Under the pieces are notes generated by a model. It did no database searches. It was not told the origin of the DNA and was given only the letters and a program-made list of their open reading frames with translations. The position numbers and the translations under genes are program-made. A stretch of DNA of 64,000 bases from Norana najaformis (lineage: Eukaryota; Annelida; Clitellata; Crassiclitellata; Hormogastridae), in assembly GCA_964023275.1 (NCBI GenBank), contig OZ029915.1, positions 21,666,775 through 21,730,774 of the forward strand, given 5' to 3'. Positions 47,201 to 58,380 of this stretch are shown here, piece after piece (position 1 is the first letter of the stretch; every line of letters begins with the position of its first letter).

Positions 47201-48945
47201 ATTCGCCTTTTCGTATCTTACGTAGTTGACTCGCTCCTCACTCGGTGCGATTTACTAGTTCCTGCCCAGTTACTAATAGTCTTCCCTCGGCTACTGTGCA
47301 GGGGTCCATGGCTATCGAAGTTTGGAACTTTGAAATATGCTCGTCTAAAATGATTATTCCGAGGAAAGACATCGCGAAATGTCAGATTTTGATGGCCTTC
47401 TATATATCAATCTGTCTTAAGACTGATGAAACTAGACCCCGGATCGTGATGACGCCTCGAGCAGTGACTGAAACATGAGTTGCTTCGTTCCTAAAAGCTT
47501 CCGGTTCTCTCGGATTTATGAAGCACTTAATTGCGCCAACAAGAGTTGTATGCAACTCAGATGCAATTGCTTTTAAACAAGGTGTTTCTTTACGTAGGGA
47601 CTCTGCCAAAAACAAAATAGCAGCTATTATACCTCGCTGTAGCCATAGACCTAAAAGGCCTATATATATATGTGTGTGTGTGCGTGTGTGTGTAATCGTA
47701 ATCGTAATCCCAAGATTTCTACAGCGCCCAACGAAAGCCGCGCCGCGGGGACCAGCTTATTCACAGGCGCTCAGTCAAAACAAAATCGATAGGCAAAAGG
47801 GTTCGGTTCCGGGTCAAGGTTCCGGTGTGTGTGTATAGGATAAGAGAGTGGGAACTAAAACTTCAGACAGGTGTGAATAAATTGGCACGTCAAATAGCTC
47901 TTTGCATAGGCAATATAATGTAAGTCGACAATTCTATAGCGCCTTTTGAGCTACCTCGTAAGCTGTGCGTTTAGCTGTCATTCAATATAGAGAAAATGTT
48001 ACGGCAGACTGCATTGCATGGACGCCTAATTTTACTCCTTGCTGACCCATTATCATCGTTTAATAGCTGCAAAATGGCCATATTAAACTGTATTTTGAAG
48101 TGAATAACTCTACCATAATGCCAATTTGGTATTACATGCACTAATCAGTGTAGGAACAAACCCCAAAAATGTAAAGCAACAATACTACACTGCGTCCAAC
48201 TCTGAACGGTAATGGCTTTCAATGAAAAAAGAAAGAATTTGTATATATGCCCGAGCCAGCGGGAGTCATTTCAAATATAAACTATAAATGCAAATAAATA
48301 CTCTTGACTCCTCTATTTTAGACGGTTCAGATATGTTGAAAATTAAAAAATGTGCTTCGGTTATTGTAATTATTGAAGTTCCTTTTTTCTGTACACGTCC
48401 ACTATTTGGACATTTTCCCGTACAGTCAGATATTAACTATCTAGCCCTGGATATAATCTAACAAAACTGCGTATCTGGGCAATTATGTAGCGACTTCTAA
48501 GAATCTGTAAACAATGGTCCATGATATTAGAGTCTAGTAAACGTGTCCAGTTGTATAGCAATTGTCCTCTGTATTCAAAACGATTGCAAATGGATATCGG
48601 CTATGTAAGAGTGACTCTTCCAATGATGACTCAGCATGTTTTAAGCCCGCATTTGTTTGACGCGCTCACTTTCGATGAGTGTTTGAACCGGTTCAGACCC
48701 GTCTAAACTGGTCTGCTGTCGTGGCCGGAAAGAGCCTATAAAAACAGTCGCAAAGGCATTGTTTAGTCTTTGTTAGTATTGCAATCTGTGATTATGCCTA
48801 CATTCACAATTTGTCAGATGCAATCATGCAATGAAGTAAGCCATACCTTGCAGCTCGACTTGTTCATCACAGCTCGGAAAAAAGCGGTTGATATGCTTCG
48901 CGGAACTGCCCACAGAAAGACACGCACCTGACTCTTTTCTGCCAT
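35295..48945 (-). CDS. Single-domain PAPS-dependent sulfotransferase
   Basis: Five minus-strand exons: 48847-48945, 46628-46760, 45862-46023, 41483-41608, 35295-35581. Phases match at all four introns, giving 268 aa. Start ATG 48945 has an in-frame TAG just upstream. Near the N-terminus 'LWAVPRSISTAFFRA' is the 5'-phosphosulfate loop, followed by 'LEPFSKAYYFGEERVS'. In the middle 'HTFLLRHPQKSIYSLYKM' is the likely 3'-phosphate-binding segment. 'FKELYEMYLIVTQQLGQ', 'IVIDADDLLKHPE' and 'RLYCDKVGISFEDRMLNWE' follow. There is no signal peptide or membrane helix, so it is probably cytosolic. Relatives are often labelled 'branched-chain-amino-acid aminotransferase-like' because of a plant fusion protein; no aminotransferase domain is present here. 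The acceptor substrate is unknown. Intron 4 (5.9 kb) carries nested LINEs. Confidence 0.9.
35582..38135. other. Sulfotransferase intron 4, unique part
   Basis: No exon or known repeat recognised. A plus-strand pair of overlapping ORFs at 37578-38047 has no motif. Confidence 0.45.
38136..38262. repeat. 26-bp minisatellite
   Basis: Nearly five copies of a unit containing 'tatagacctctgattggtc'. The outer copies are more diverged. It lies about 55 bp before the truncated 5' end of the plus-strand LINE. Confidence 0.9.
38316..38500 (+). mobile_element. LINE-A (CR1/L2-like), left fragment
   Basis: Encodes an RT segment 'SNFRPISNVTFLSK...SGFRRFHSTETPLTRLLSD' in the plus direction. The frame resumes exactly at 40112-40118 after removal of LINE-B. 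The element is 5' truncated at about 38316, having lost its endonuclease part. Confidence 0.85.
38501..40111 (-). mobile_element. LINE-B (CR1/L2-like), inserted into LINE-A
   Basis: A 5'-truncated non-LTR retrotransposon in the minus direction. RT motifs in order: NYRPISNLSF, SGFRRHHSTES, AFDTVDH, GVPQGSVLGPL, YADD (codons at 39424-39435), then the C-terminal 'LHWLPIQSRIQFK' and 'GPSLWNELP'. Broken by a TGA stop at 39499-39501, right after VLGPL, a second stop, and frame changes near 39400. The 3' end carries a GCGCTATATAAG motif and two 12-bp units of the type ATAAGTTATCAA, a usual tail for this clade. Flanked by a 7-bp duplication GATATAT (38494-38500 and 40112-40118). Not active. Confidence 0.88.
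40112..41360 (+). mobile_element. LINE-A (CR1/L2-like), right fragment
   Basis: Continues LINE-A after the LINE-B insertion: 'AFDSVDHAILL', 'GLPQGSVLGPLLY', then YAND (40433-40444) where active elements have YADD, 'RLRLNPSKTQ', 'LDYCSSLY', 'ELHWLPKTQRI'. A frameshift near 41040-41060 moves the C-terminal 'AFSVAGPSLWNGL' into another frame. The 3' end reads 'ggggcgatatataag' and an A-rich stretch near 41345-41360. The active-site change and frameshift mean it is dead. Confidence 0.87.
41609..43317. other. Sulfotransferase intron 3, first part
   Basis: No exon recognised. Contains a (TA)n/(TG)n tract at about 42640-42710 and a CTT/CTC-CGT rich tract at about 42835-42915. Confidence 0.45.
43318..43785 (+). 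repeat. About 470-bp dispersed repeat, copy 2
   Basis: Inverted partner of 34459-34931, within intron 3. See that entry for shared blocks. The distance between copies is about 8.9 kb. Confidence 0.75.
44100..44420. other. GC-rich intronic segment with (GCA)n
   Basis: A local GC- and CpG-rich block in intron 3, with a (GCA)n run at about 44249-44275 and a G-rich 'gggaggggcgggggaggg' at about 44371-44388 that resembles Sp1/KLF-binding GC boxes. No reading frame is convincing. Possible enhancer or internal promoter; inference only. Confidence 0.25.
44421..45861. other. Sulfotransferase intron 3, last part
   Basis: Nothing recognised apart from a LINE-tail-like 'ggcgctacataatt' near 44638. Confidence 0.45.
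46761..48846. other. Sulfotransferase intron 1
   Basis: Contains an R1 copy (47690-47826), a (TG)n tract next to it, and a plus-strand TATA-like 'gcctataaaaac' near 48733 that points away from the host gene and has no following ORF. Confidence 0.5.
47690..47826 (-). repeat. R1 interspersed repeat
   Basis: A well preserved copy: 'gtaatcgtaatcgtaatc', 'agatttctacagcgcccaac', 'ttattcacaggcgctcag', 'gttcggttccgggtcaag'. Abuts a (TG)n tract. Confidence 0.8.
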
Positions 48946-49084
48946 CTCCTAAGTTGAAGATTAAGTCCTCGAGCTACGACGTAAAATATATATACAGTAC
49001 ATACATATTCACGTACATACATACATAAACACACACGTAGACTATACATATATGCGTGTGTATGAATATATTTCTATATATGCA

Positions 49085-50870
49085 CACTAGAATTGAGCAT
49101 CGGGCCGTAGCGGCCCGGCCCGCGAATCAAAACGGGCCCGGCTGGGTCGGGCCGAGTTCGTGGCGGGCCTGGAAATTTCGGCCCGCATTATTGCAAAAAA
49201 TCTGCCTTTCACATTTCTCAGTCCTTATAAAAAACTGCAGTCGTGATTTCTTGCTATTAGATTTTGTCCATTTGGTAAGTGTAAGTTAGCATTTAAAATG
49301 TCTTTTACTTAATTACTCTATGCGCACATCACTGGTACGTGAATATGTGTGAACGGCGTTAATGATGTAACGGTTGGTTATTTGAGGCTGTTGATATTGA
49401 ACGATAGATTTACAGTTTAAAAAACTTTGAATTAGTTAAATTTTGTTATGGCTTCTGCTTCAAGTTCCTGTATTAGTAGTACTGGTATTAACACTGCGCC
49501 ACACAGTTTCCTCACTGACACCAATGATGTCTCCAAACAACTGCATGACGGTTCGTAGGCCTACATATCGTGTAACAAGAGGAAATCGAGGATTGAAGTG
49601 TGGAAGAACCTCGCTGCCATTGTAACAATGCATCATCCATTAAAAATATTATATTTGTGTCTTGTTACGATGCCGTAAAATAATGAAATATGAAAGTCTG
49701 GCTGGCACTTCCCATTTAAATCGACTTGCTTCAAATTGCACACCAAATGATAATGCAAATTGAGAGATTTATGGCATCGAAATTAATGCCTTCGCAATAC
49801 GTGAAGTACTGCAGAAATGTGTCTCATATGTTGCCAAGGACATCAAACATCAAACATCAAGCCATTTGATTACGTGGAAGGTGAGGGATGTCGAGTTTTG
49901 GCTTAAGTGTTTATTTCTGTTCGGGGTAAGTTCGGTGATGTTCCAGTTTCGCACTACTATGTCACGTGCCGTCTTAGATTCAGGAGAGAAGCTTAAAACT
50001 AGATCTACTGTTTTCCAGGAGCTGCAAAAATACATTGGCCAAGTATTGGGGCAGAATAACGGCCGACATGTGGACAGAGGAATATTCTCAAACCAGCTAT
50101 TTATCAATAACTTGTCACTACGTTTCGGATTCTTGGGAACTTGTCGAACGGTTGCTAGCTACTCGTCAATTTGTACCCGAACTTCGGCACTCCTGCGATA
50201 ATAATCTAAAAAAACTCCTTTAGACACTTTAAACGATTTAAGCCCTCCGCAATTTCTTGATATTAATATAGTCTGTTGCATGGACTCGTTTTTGTCTCAG
50301 ACAGAGGTTCTAGCATGATCGCAGCAGCTCGTGGTTTCATATGCATTGATTGCTCTGAACATATGCTGAATATAGAACTCTGTCCCACGCCTTCGATTCT
50401 GGGAAGCTTAATGACATGCTGCGCGCTTTGATTGCTGGTGCAAAGCAGTTAGTCCGATATTTCAAGTATTCAGGACTGATGCATCGAAGAGTCTCAGACA
50501 AGAGATGAGTAGCCTACACTTTCACTTTTAACTTCCTTGATATCACGTGTTTAAAAAAGAATGCTTATTCAGCATTCCTCTACGCAGACATTTAAAATTT
50601 GCACTATTTAGACACACTGCTGTGTGATTAGCATGAATAACGATAGTTCCTATTCATACTACTTGGTTAGTTAATTCTTATTGTCGTTCCACGTTGAGCA
50701 TCATAGCTTGTCAAGTGTTTGGCATAGCAGCATCGAGTGCGTCGAGTGAAAGAAATATCAGCGTGGCTGGAGCCACAGTGGCTAAAAGACGCACACGTTT
50801 TTCTCCAGACACAGTTGCCAGCATTCTGTTTCTGCATTCGAATTGAGCCATATAAAGTATAAACACATCA
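49085..50870 (+). mobile_element. hAT-superfamily DNA transposon, decayed
   Basis: Translated pieces of a hAT transposase lie in order on the plus strand. An N-terminal piece starts at about 49449. A central piece 'ITADMWTEEYSQTSYLSITCHYVSDSW' (frame starting at 50035) matches the conserved 'TDMWT..Y....YISIT.H' region. A C-terminal dimerisation piece 'ASSASSERNISVAGATVAKRR' lies near 50730. Stops and frameshifts separate them. The left end is a GC-rich stretch of 'cgggcc' motifs (49095-49195), typical of some hAT termini. No matching right end was seen, so it is truncated or eroded. Confidence 0.8.
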
Positions 50871-53082
50871 TTCACATGTTACAGAATACAGATACATAAT
50901 CATGTGTTTTGCAGCTGAATACGGTAAGGGACAACTGCGTCTGTAAGTGATTAGTTGTTGGATTCAGATCAGATTTCAGTTTAGAGTTCAGTCGAGTACA
51001 GTGTTAATGGCTAGAGATTTTCCACATTTGTTTCAGCCAACATACTTCACTACTGTGTTATTGACAGAAACAGCAGAATGTATACTAGGCTAGATATACT
51101 ACTTTTTAATCTTTGCAAAACATTAAGATAAATGTATCAAGCACAAGCAATATCGGTTCCATGGTTTTTTGAATGTTTTGAAATTATCAGAGAGAAAGTC
51201 ATCGACATCACTCAGATGGCTGATTGGATATCTTTGTTATGAATTTTATCAGTTTATAATAGCTGGCTTTGAACTACAAACATAGCACGAAATTCACCTG
51301 AATCGCATTAGTGCCAACAATGAGCATACACAACAATTGCAGAAGGTGAAATGCAAGTGCAACTATATAAAGTATGGACAATTTCATTACACAATTTTTT
51401 CGTCGGGCGCGCACTGGCCTCCCGCGTGGGCAGTAACATTTGAGACCTGAGATATGGTTCGTGTAAGAATGTATATCTTTTGGGCCTATACTAAAAGGCT
51501 ATAAATTTGCGTTGTATAGACAGAAAATACGACCAGGACAAGTAAAACTTATATTAAGGTTATCTCTGTAGTTGTATTTTCGATTGTCCATAGAAGACAT
51601 TAAAGCAGACTTGCTTTCGACCCTCCCTACCCTTGTCTCGATTTGTTCGCATTTGTCCGCATTTTTGATTTGACTATTTAGTTGCAAATGGTTGAATATA
51701 AAGAGTATAGCGCTATCAAGTCAAGCGCACTAGTCTACAAGAATAAAATAAGCCTACTAACCAAGAGTATCTGTGCTGTATGAACAAAAGGCTACTTAAA
51801 TTGAAGACCGAGTCATATGATATGTCCGCGACCACTGACTGACCAGTGTAGATAGAGGTGTCATTCATGCTTTGCCCCTGTATCAAGCAACCCTCATAAA
51901 GAGGCTAGGGGTTCAGAGTTCAAACAGCGTGCACACCATGAGACTGATGACAACTAGTGACCAGCTGCTTGGCCAAATGTATTATATGGACCAGGCGGGA
52001 AGGATTCTTCACATCCTAGGCATGCAGCCGTACGGCTTTGTAATATAGAATATGGAAAATTTCGCCGTCTGAGCATAGGAGGGTCACAGGGTGAGTTGAA
52101 TTTAACTTTTAAGTAACCGGACCGCTCATAAAATGTTTGCGCTGGCAGAAAATTGTTGTGTGCGCTATCTTTAAAACTTGTGTGAGCGCGCGCAGCTTAG
52201 AGAGAACATTAAACACAGACCCTACGAACAGTCCATACTAGAATGAGAGCTGGAAATCCTAACCAGTTTCTTGTGAAAAATCGCTTTTGTACACTCTAAG
52301 CTCTCGAAATTGCATAATTTGTCAGAGAGACGATTTCCAGGCCATTTTGGTCGGTTCCTTTTCCAAGTCTTTAACGCTCTGGGATCAGCCTCCCCCCCCG
52401 ACTTCATTGTCTGGATCCCTCAATGGAGATAACTGTTTTTCTATAAAAGCGACCTTTTGTGCTGAGTTCAACCACTAAGCGCATTTTATTCAGATTTAAA
52501 CCATTGTTTAAGCGTCATGGACCTACATACAGCATGCTCTGTGGTTATAATGTCACTAGATAGTACAGTTGAACACCTGCGCGTTGGTATAAGCAAATAG
52601 GAATATTAAATAGACATGCGTACGATTTCATGTTTTCATGCTGCTGTACTGCAAATAGCTGACAATTTATCGGTTTTGCTTAAGCTCGTCCGTGTACATG
52701 AATTCCTGGTTTGGCGCTTGTCTGTAACTCTGAATGGTCAGATTCGTGTCTTTGAATAAGTGACCGTTTCAGGGGACGCTCGTTAATGCTCAACTGAGCG
52801 GAGCCATCGACTGCAGCGCTGTGGATTATATAATGGCACTGTGTACATATATAAGGCGACGACAATAAATATTTATTAACTTGGTATTTATGGCTACAAA
52901 TGTTTTGTAATATGAATGATAGGAACGATGTTTCGGTGACACTAGAACGACGAATTGCGTTAGATAAATGTACCTTATTTAGAGATACACCTACTTTTGT
53001 CGAATCTTGGCGACTAGGTTCTGCAAACTGCGCAAACCGTAGATAACTCAGTTTCGTCAGATGAAGGAATGAAGAAGACGCG
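50871..53082. other. Intergenic, nothing recognised
   Basis: No gene with recognisable motif. A 196-codon minus-strand ORF (52680-53270) has no detectable domain and overlaps the plus-strand ORF at 53083. Confidence 0.45.
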
Positions 53083-53230
53083 ATGCCAGCGATGCTGAGG
53101 TGGAACGGAAGCAGTTCCACTAAGCTGGTGATGCTGTTGCAGTTGCTGCTGTTGCTGCAAACAGCGACTACAGCGTGTGACGTCATGTCAGAAAGAAACG
53201 CCTCGGCCAGTTCGGTGCATGAGCATGTAG
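53083..53230 (+). CDS. Possible first exon of a secreted protein
   Basis: An ATG at 53083 opens a frame with a signal-peptide-like start: a few polar residues, then 'LVMLLQLLLLLQTATTA' and a likely cleavage before Cys. About 148 nt in, a GTAGGC donor-like site follows 'SVHEH' (about 53230); without splicing the frame runs to 53460. No continuing exon was recognised and the leucine run may come from a degenerate (GCT)n repeat. Low confidence; function unknown. Confidence 0.2.
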
Positions 53231-53460
53231 GCGTAGCCATCATCCAGCGGTCACGAGCGTTCGTGATCACAAGAACACGTCATTACAGGAGCACGAAAGG
53301 CGGTCGTCTGCGGTCGTCTAGGGCTATGAGAAGAGAAAGCGACAGGCTAAACGTGACTCGTGTCACATACAACATCAAGATTGCAATCGCCGTCAGCTGC
53401 AGCGAAAGTGTCTTTATGGTTAATGCATTTGACGCAAGATGCCCGGACGACGAAATCTAG

Positions 53461-56139
53461 ACGATGATCAGATGACTACAGGGAAAGGATGCTACGCCTG
53501 TGCCAACTCTGCTGCTGATGCTGCTGATGGGAAAATGCCGCACGTTTGATACAACGCCCTACTCTTACTTACAGGTGAGTTCGGTTTAAATGAAGAACTG
53601 AAAACGTTGCTGATGGCGAGGTCGGATTTCGCGTCTTTGCTGGGTTCAATCAGAATTAAAAGATGTGGTAGTTTGCGTGGTAAGCCACTAACTTAACAGT
53701 AGTTGAGAAAATAAATTTTTTGTTTTCAAGATATTAAATTCCCTTTTTTAGTGTGAGGCAGTTTTACCGCTACGATAAATTACATGTATAAACATATATA
53801 TATATATATATATATATATTAGAGAGAGAGAGGGAGAGCATAGAGCGAACGGACTGAACTTTCAACTCGTACCCCAGAGGACAATTGGGAACTAGCTTTT
53901 AACTTAGAATCATATTTCTATATTGTTATTAGTACATGTTCTTCAGCAAAAAAATCATCTAGCTCTTAGATCCCTAATACTTCAGCAACTGAGACCTAGC
54001 TAAGGATGGCCAATAGTGGGATTCAAGGGCTAGTTTTTTAAAACTCGATTATGCAAAATTACAGGTCGATGACTTGCTAGTTGAAATCTTACATTTGAAT
54101 TGCATTCGACAATTCAGATTGCAAGTGGTGGACGAAAACGAAAAAAGGTTTCTTAAAACTGACAAAATTTCAGTTTTTCTGAACAGTGGGAATGCCAGTT
54201 GATAAAGAACTGAGCTTGCCAGCAATTTAAATGACTCCAATATAACTTAATTTGAGATGATAGAATTACTGATGACTGATTATTAATTATATTACAAAGC
54301 ATTTGTTGACAGCCGGGAAGCGGCGGACAAAAATAGAAACAAAATATGCAGTTCCGGCTGTCATTACTTGAAAAACTTTTATCGCGCAACTGTCAATTAC
54401 TGAAGTTTTTAAAAATTGATAATACTACTCAGACACACACACAATGTTATTTACTGTTTTATGTATGCGCTATTGCTTCCTACCTGTCCATGTCTATACA
54501 CTTGTGTGTCTTTATATCTGTCTCACTTCATCTCGCTTTCTATATTCCTGTTCGAGCTCGTATTCGACCTACCATGGTCATGTTGCAGTCATTCGTTTAC
54601 CGTTCCTCACTGTTTCCATCTGTCGTTTAGTCTCTCAGTATCTTTGAGTAATATACATGAAAATAAGATACTGTAATGGCTTGAGATGAGTGTCTTAAGT
54701 GCAGGACATGTTCTAGAGAAAATCGCCACTCAGGAAAACATCGGACGAAAGACGAGATTTGCTTGGTTCTTATATAAATCTATTGCTTGCGATATTTGGC
54801 ATTGGTCTCCTTTCATGCAGCTCGTATATGAAACTATCCATAATTTGAGGCATTGTGAGTTGATATTAGTTTATTTTGGATAACTACAATGCCTCGTTAG
54901 TTGGATTTGAAATTCAAACTCTATTCAATACAAAATATGAAATCTTAAGAAGAATATTTTAATGATTTGAACGCCAGAATTATAATTGGAGCAGAATGCA
55001 AAGTCCATAAACAAAGGCAACAGTGTGTAAATTACCCAGCGTTATTTCTAACCTAATCCGAAGACTTCTAAGGAGATGTACTCAGTCGATGGCCAATTCT
55101 AAATGAAATCAGGTGGAAAGACAAAATTATTACCCTTGTCGCATTGTCAGATTATATTATTAGCTGCCTATGTTATTATATTATTGATTTTAGACGAGCT
55201 TTAAATATTTTCTAATGCGTAATATAATCATCTACATCAGGCTTCTGAGTTTGAATATGTTTGGTCGCATACAGATCGTAATTCTAGTTACGTCATAGAA
55301 ATCATTGAAAATTAGCAGAGTCGTAGAAATATAGTCAATATTGAAAAAAGAGTGCTATATATATATAGCCCTTCCTATACACTTAGACCTGCATAATTTT
55401 ATTTTCTACCACAAAATATGGCGGTCAAAGTACTACAACCGAAGTTAGAACAGTAAATGACGGGTTTTTTACTGCTCTTCGCACTTTCCATATTTAAGGT
55501 GGTCACAAATGCAGTTAAAGGGAGGCAGTCAGCTGGATGTGTTGATTATGAAATTCTTGTCTCATATTACATAAATTTTGTCGTTTTAAATAGTTAAGTT
55601 ATCGATTTTGTCCTTAATTTTTTATTTTCTGACTAGTTTGTCTCTTTTCCTCCGCTGTCAGATAAGTTTTAATTATTGTTTATTTCTTCTCTGTATCGTT
55701 GTGAACGTACTCGGCTGGCCTGCTCTCCCATGCTTCAAGACCTGTATAGCACAGCAGAATACCATCCACAATCTCTGAATTTTACGGTTTTTAGGTCCAA
55801 ACAAATTAATACTGGCTTGCACTCTTTTAATTATCTGTGTTCATTAGTTGCCCGTGAGCTGAAAAGTTCTTTTCTTCATGTCTTTTTATCTGCTGTGCCC
55901 AGTTTCCTTTTGTCTAAATCTCTTTGCCACTGATTTTTGTTTTTGTACTATATTTTGTTCATGTTACCTTGAAACAAGTCTGTTGCTGGATTTGCACATG
56001 CATCGTTGTGATCTGATCTGGTCTACGTCTTACTTGGCTCAAAACCCATTCGTTTTATCTGGTTCCTGGTGCTGTTTTTTTCAATTCAGTCATATGTTCT
56101 ACTGCTATGTGATACTGGTAATAATTGTCCGTCATGTGT
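53461..56139. other. Intergenic with (TA)n/(GA)n tract
   Basis: A (TA)n run followed by (GA)n lies at 53793-53832. No gene recognised. The segment from about 55600 may be the 5' untranslated part of the LINE that follows. Confidence 0.45.
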
Positions 56140-58380
56140 TGAATGTAAATTTATGCAGAAGATCTTCAGTCACAAGTCACGAGTTGTCTGTGTATTTGCT
56201 TCTGTTGCTTCTTTTGGCTCGTGATGTTAAAATAAATCCCGGACCAGTTAAACTTCAGAGTTTGAATATTGGTCAATTAAGCATTTAGTCGCTTCGAAAT
56301 GAAGCTGCGGCCCTGTATAATTTTCTTTGCATATGCTTGCTCTTACTGAGACCTGGCTTCACCCCAGTGACACACCACCATTCATTTATGATCTTACTCC
56401 CCAACCTTTCTGTATTGAATAAGCTTCGGTGTAGTGGTATAGGTGGGAACCTGCTCTCTTTTCAGTCCAAATTTCTACTGCATAAGTTCACGATCTACTA
56501 TTGTACCCGAATCATCGGTCCTGGCTGCTATTTTCATTTCTGACAACAAATAGTATAGCTCTCATCCCGTAAGTCTCTTTGACTGATTTTCTTTGTTAAT
56601 TTCAGTCACTACTTGGATATTTAATTTTCTGTCCTTCTGAAATGGTTATTATGGGTGACTTTAATCTTGATGTAGCTAGTCATTGGTCTTCATCATTTCT
56701 TGATATGTTGGAAAGATTTGACACAAAACAGCTCAGTACCTTTCCAGTACATAACAGAAGTCATACCCTGGATGTCCTGATAACTCACTCTCAGTCACAA
56801 TCGCTTCATTAGATTGGTGTCATAAAGTCATATCTTTCAGATTAAATGGTCATTTTCTCAAAGTTTAACTTCCATTTAAACCAATTCCAAATTACAAATC
56901 TGTTAGATTCGCTTGTGGGATAAAATTGATTTAAATAAACTAAAGCGGGGTATTTTAGTATCTCCATTATGGTTATCTCCAACACAGACAGCTAACGAAC
57001 TGGCTCTGAAGTTCCAGTACACTTAACTGAGCTCCTTAAATGGCAAATTCCTTTTGAAAACAAGAAAGTAGTAGAGCGCACACCGCAGCCTTGGCTTAAC
57101 TCTGCCACTTCTAAAGCTAGGCGTCGCAGAAGTCAGTTAGAACGTTAATGGCGCCACTCTCGTCTTCCTTGGACTACACTAGGTTTAAGCAACAGTGCAA
57201 ACTTGTGTGAAAACTTATTTCATCTGCCAAATCTGTTTGTTAAATAAATTTGATTGCTAAAAGGTCTGCATCACCAAAAACTTTGTGGATGTCTTTGAAT
57301 AAATTATTACATACAGAGAAGCTAAATTTGTCTTCTGCTGTAGTCTTGACCGTCTCTGCAGATAACTTTTCTGGTATAAGGGTGCAATGTTGTTGATTAT
57401 TCGGTATGTGATAAAGTTTTTTATCCTAGTTTTTTACCGCTTGTCTTAGGTTACTTTCAGCCAAAAAGTCTTGCAGAGGTTTGCAGATTCATCTTTTCTT
57501 CATCTAACAAAAGCTCTCTCCTTAATGTAATTCCTACATCTTTTCTGAAAGAATGCTTTGATGTCCTAGGTCCAACTACCAATTATCATATTGCGTGAGA
57601 GTTCCTTCTCATCTGTTTTAGCTCATGCCATAGTTAATCCTCTGCAGGGAAACTTTATCTTGACTCAGGTGACCTGTCTAATTACAGACTCATCTCAGCT
57701 ATGAATGTTGTATCTAAAATTCTTGAAAGAGTGGTTTTGAATCGTATGAAAACTCTCACCTATCTGCCAAATCACCAATCTCTCAATTCTTTTGTTTACA
57801 TTACCGCAATTCAGACTGTTTATCGTAAGTTTCATTCAAAAGTATCCGTCCTTTTGAATTCATAATGACATGATATGTTCTATGGAAAAAGATATGGTGA
57901 CGGAACATGTTCTTCTTGACTTGTCTGATGCTTTTGATATGGTGGACCATTCTGTTCTTTTTGCATCGTCTTCAGCACTGCTTCGGTTGTCTAGTCCCGC
58001 CCTAACTTGGCTTGCTAATTATCTCAGCCCACGCACTCAATCAGTATGTCCAGTACTTTACTGTCATGCGGTGTTCCACGGGGTTCTGTGCTCGATCCTT
58101 TTCTGTTTACATTACACCACACCATTAGCTACACTGCTAGACAATCATTCACTAGGATATAATTTCTTATGCTGATGATACTCACGTTTACATTTCGTGT
58201 GACAGTTTGTCTTGTCACTCGTCTGTGCAGTTGCTGTCCACTGCCTTTGAGGAGGTGCAGTCTTAGATGCCGGCTAATACATTCCTTCTTAACCAATCGA
58301 AGACTGAATTTCTATTACTGAGCATTCATTATATGCTGGTGATTGTGAAAAAAACGACGCATACATCATGTCATAGTAAT
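56140..58380 (+). mobile_element. Decayed LINE (CR1/L2-like), endonuclease to RT
   Basis: Pieces appear in the correct order on the plus strand: ORF2 start 'ARDVKINPGPVKLQSLNIGQL' (about 56218), an APE endonuclease piece 'VIMGDFNLDVASHWSS' (about 56642), a late endonuclease piece 'NRSHTLDVLITH' (about 56755), an RT piece 'LLDLSDAFDMVDHSVLF' (about 57914) and a thumb-side piece 'LNQSKTEFLLL' (about 58291). Many stops and frameshifts. The C-terminal 'HWLPI' part and tail were not found, so the 3' end is probably lost. Confidence 0.8.

Noticed and set aside
48725..48745. TATA box as sulfotransferase promoter
   Set aside because: It is on the plus strand inside intron 1, pointing the wrong way for the minus-strand gene.
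35295..48945. Branched-chain amino acid aminotransferase
   Set aside because: No PLP-lysine domain is encoded; all exons match a sulfotransferase fold. The label comes from a fusion protein in other organisms.
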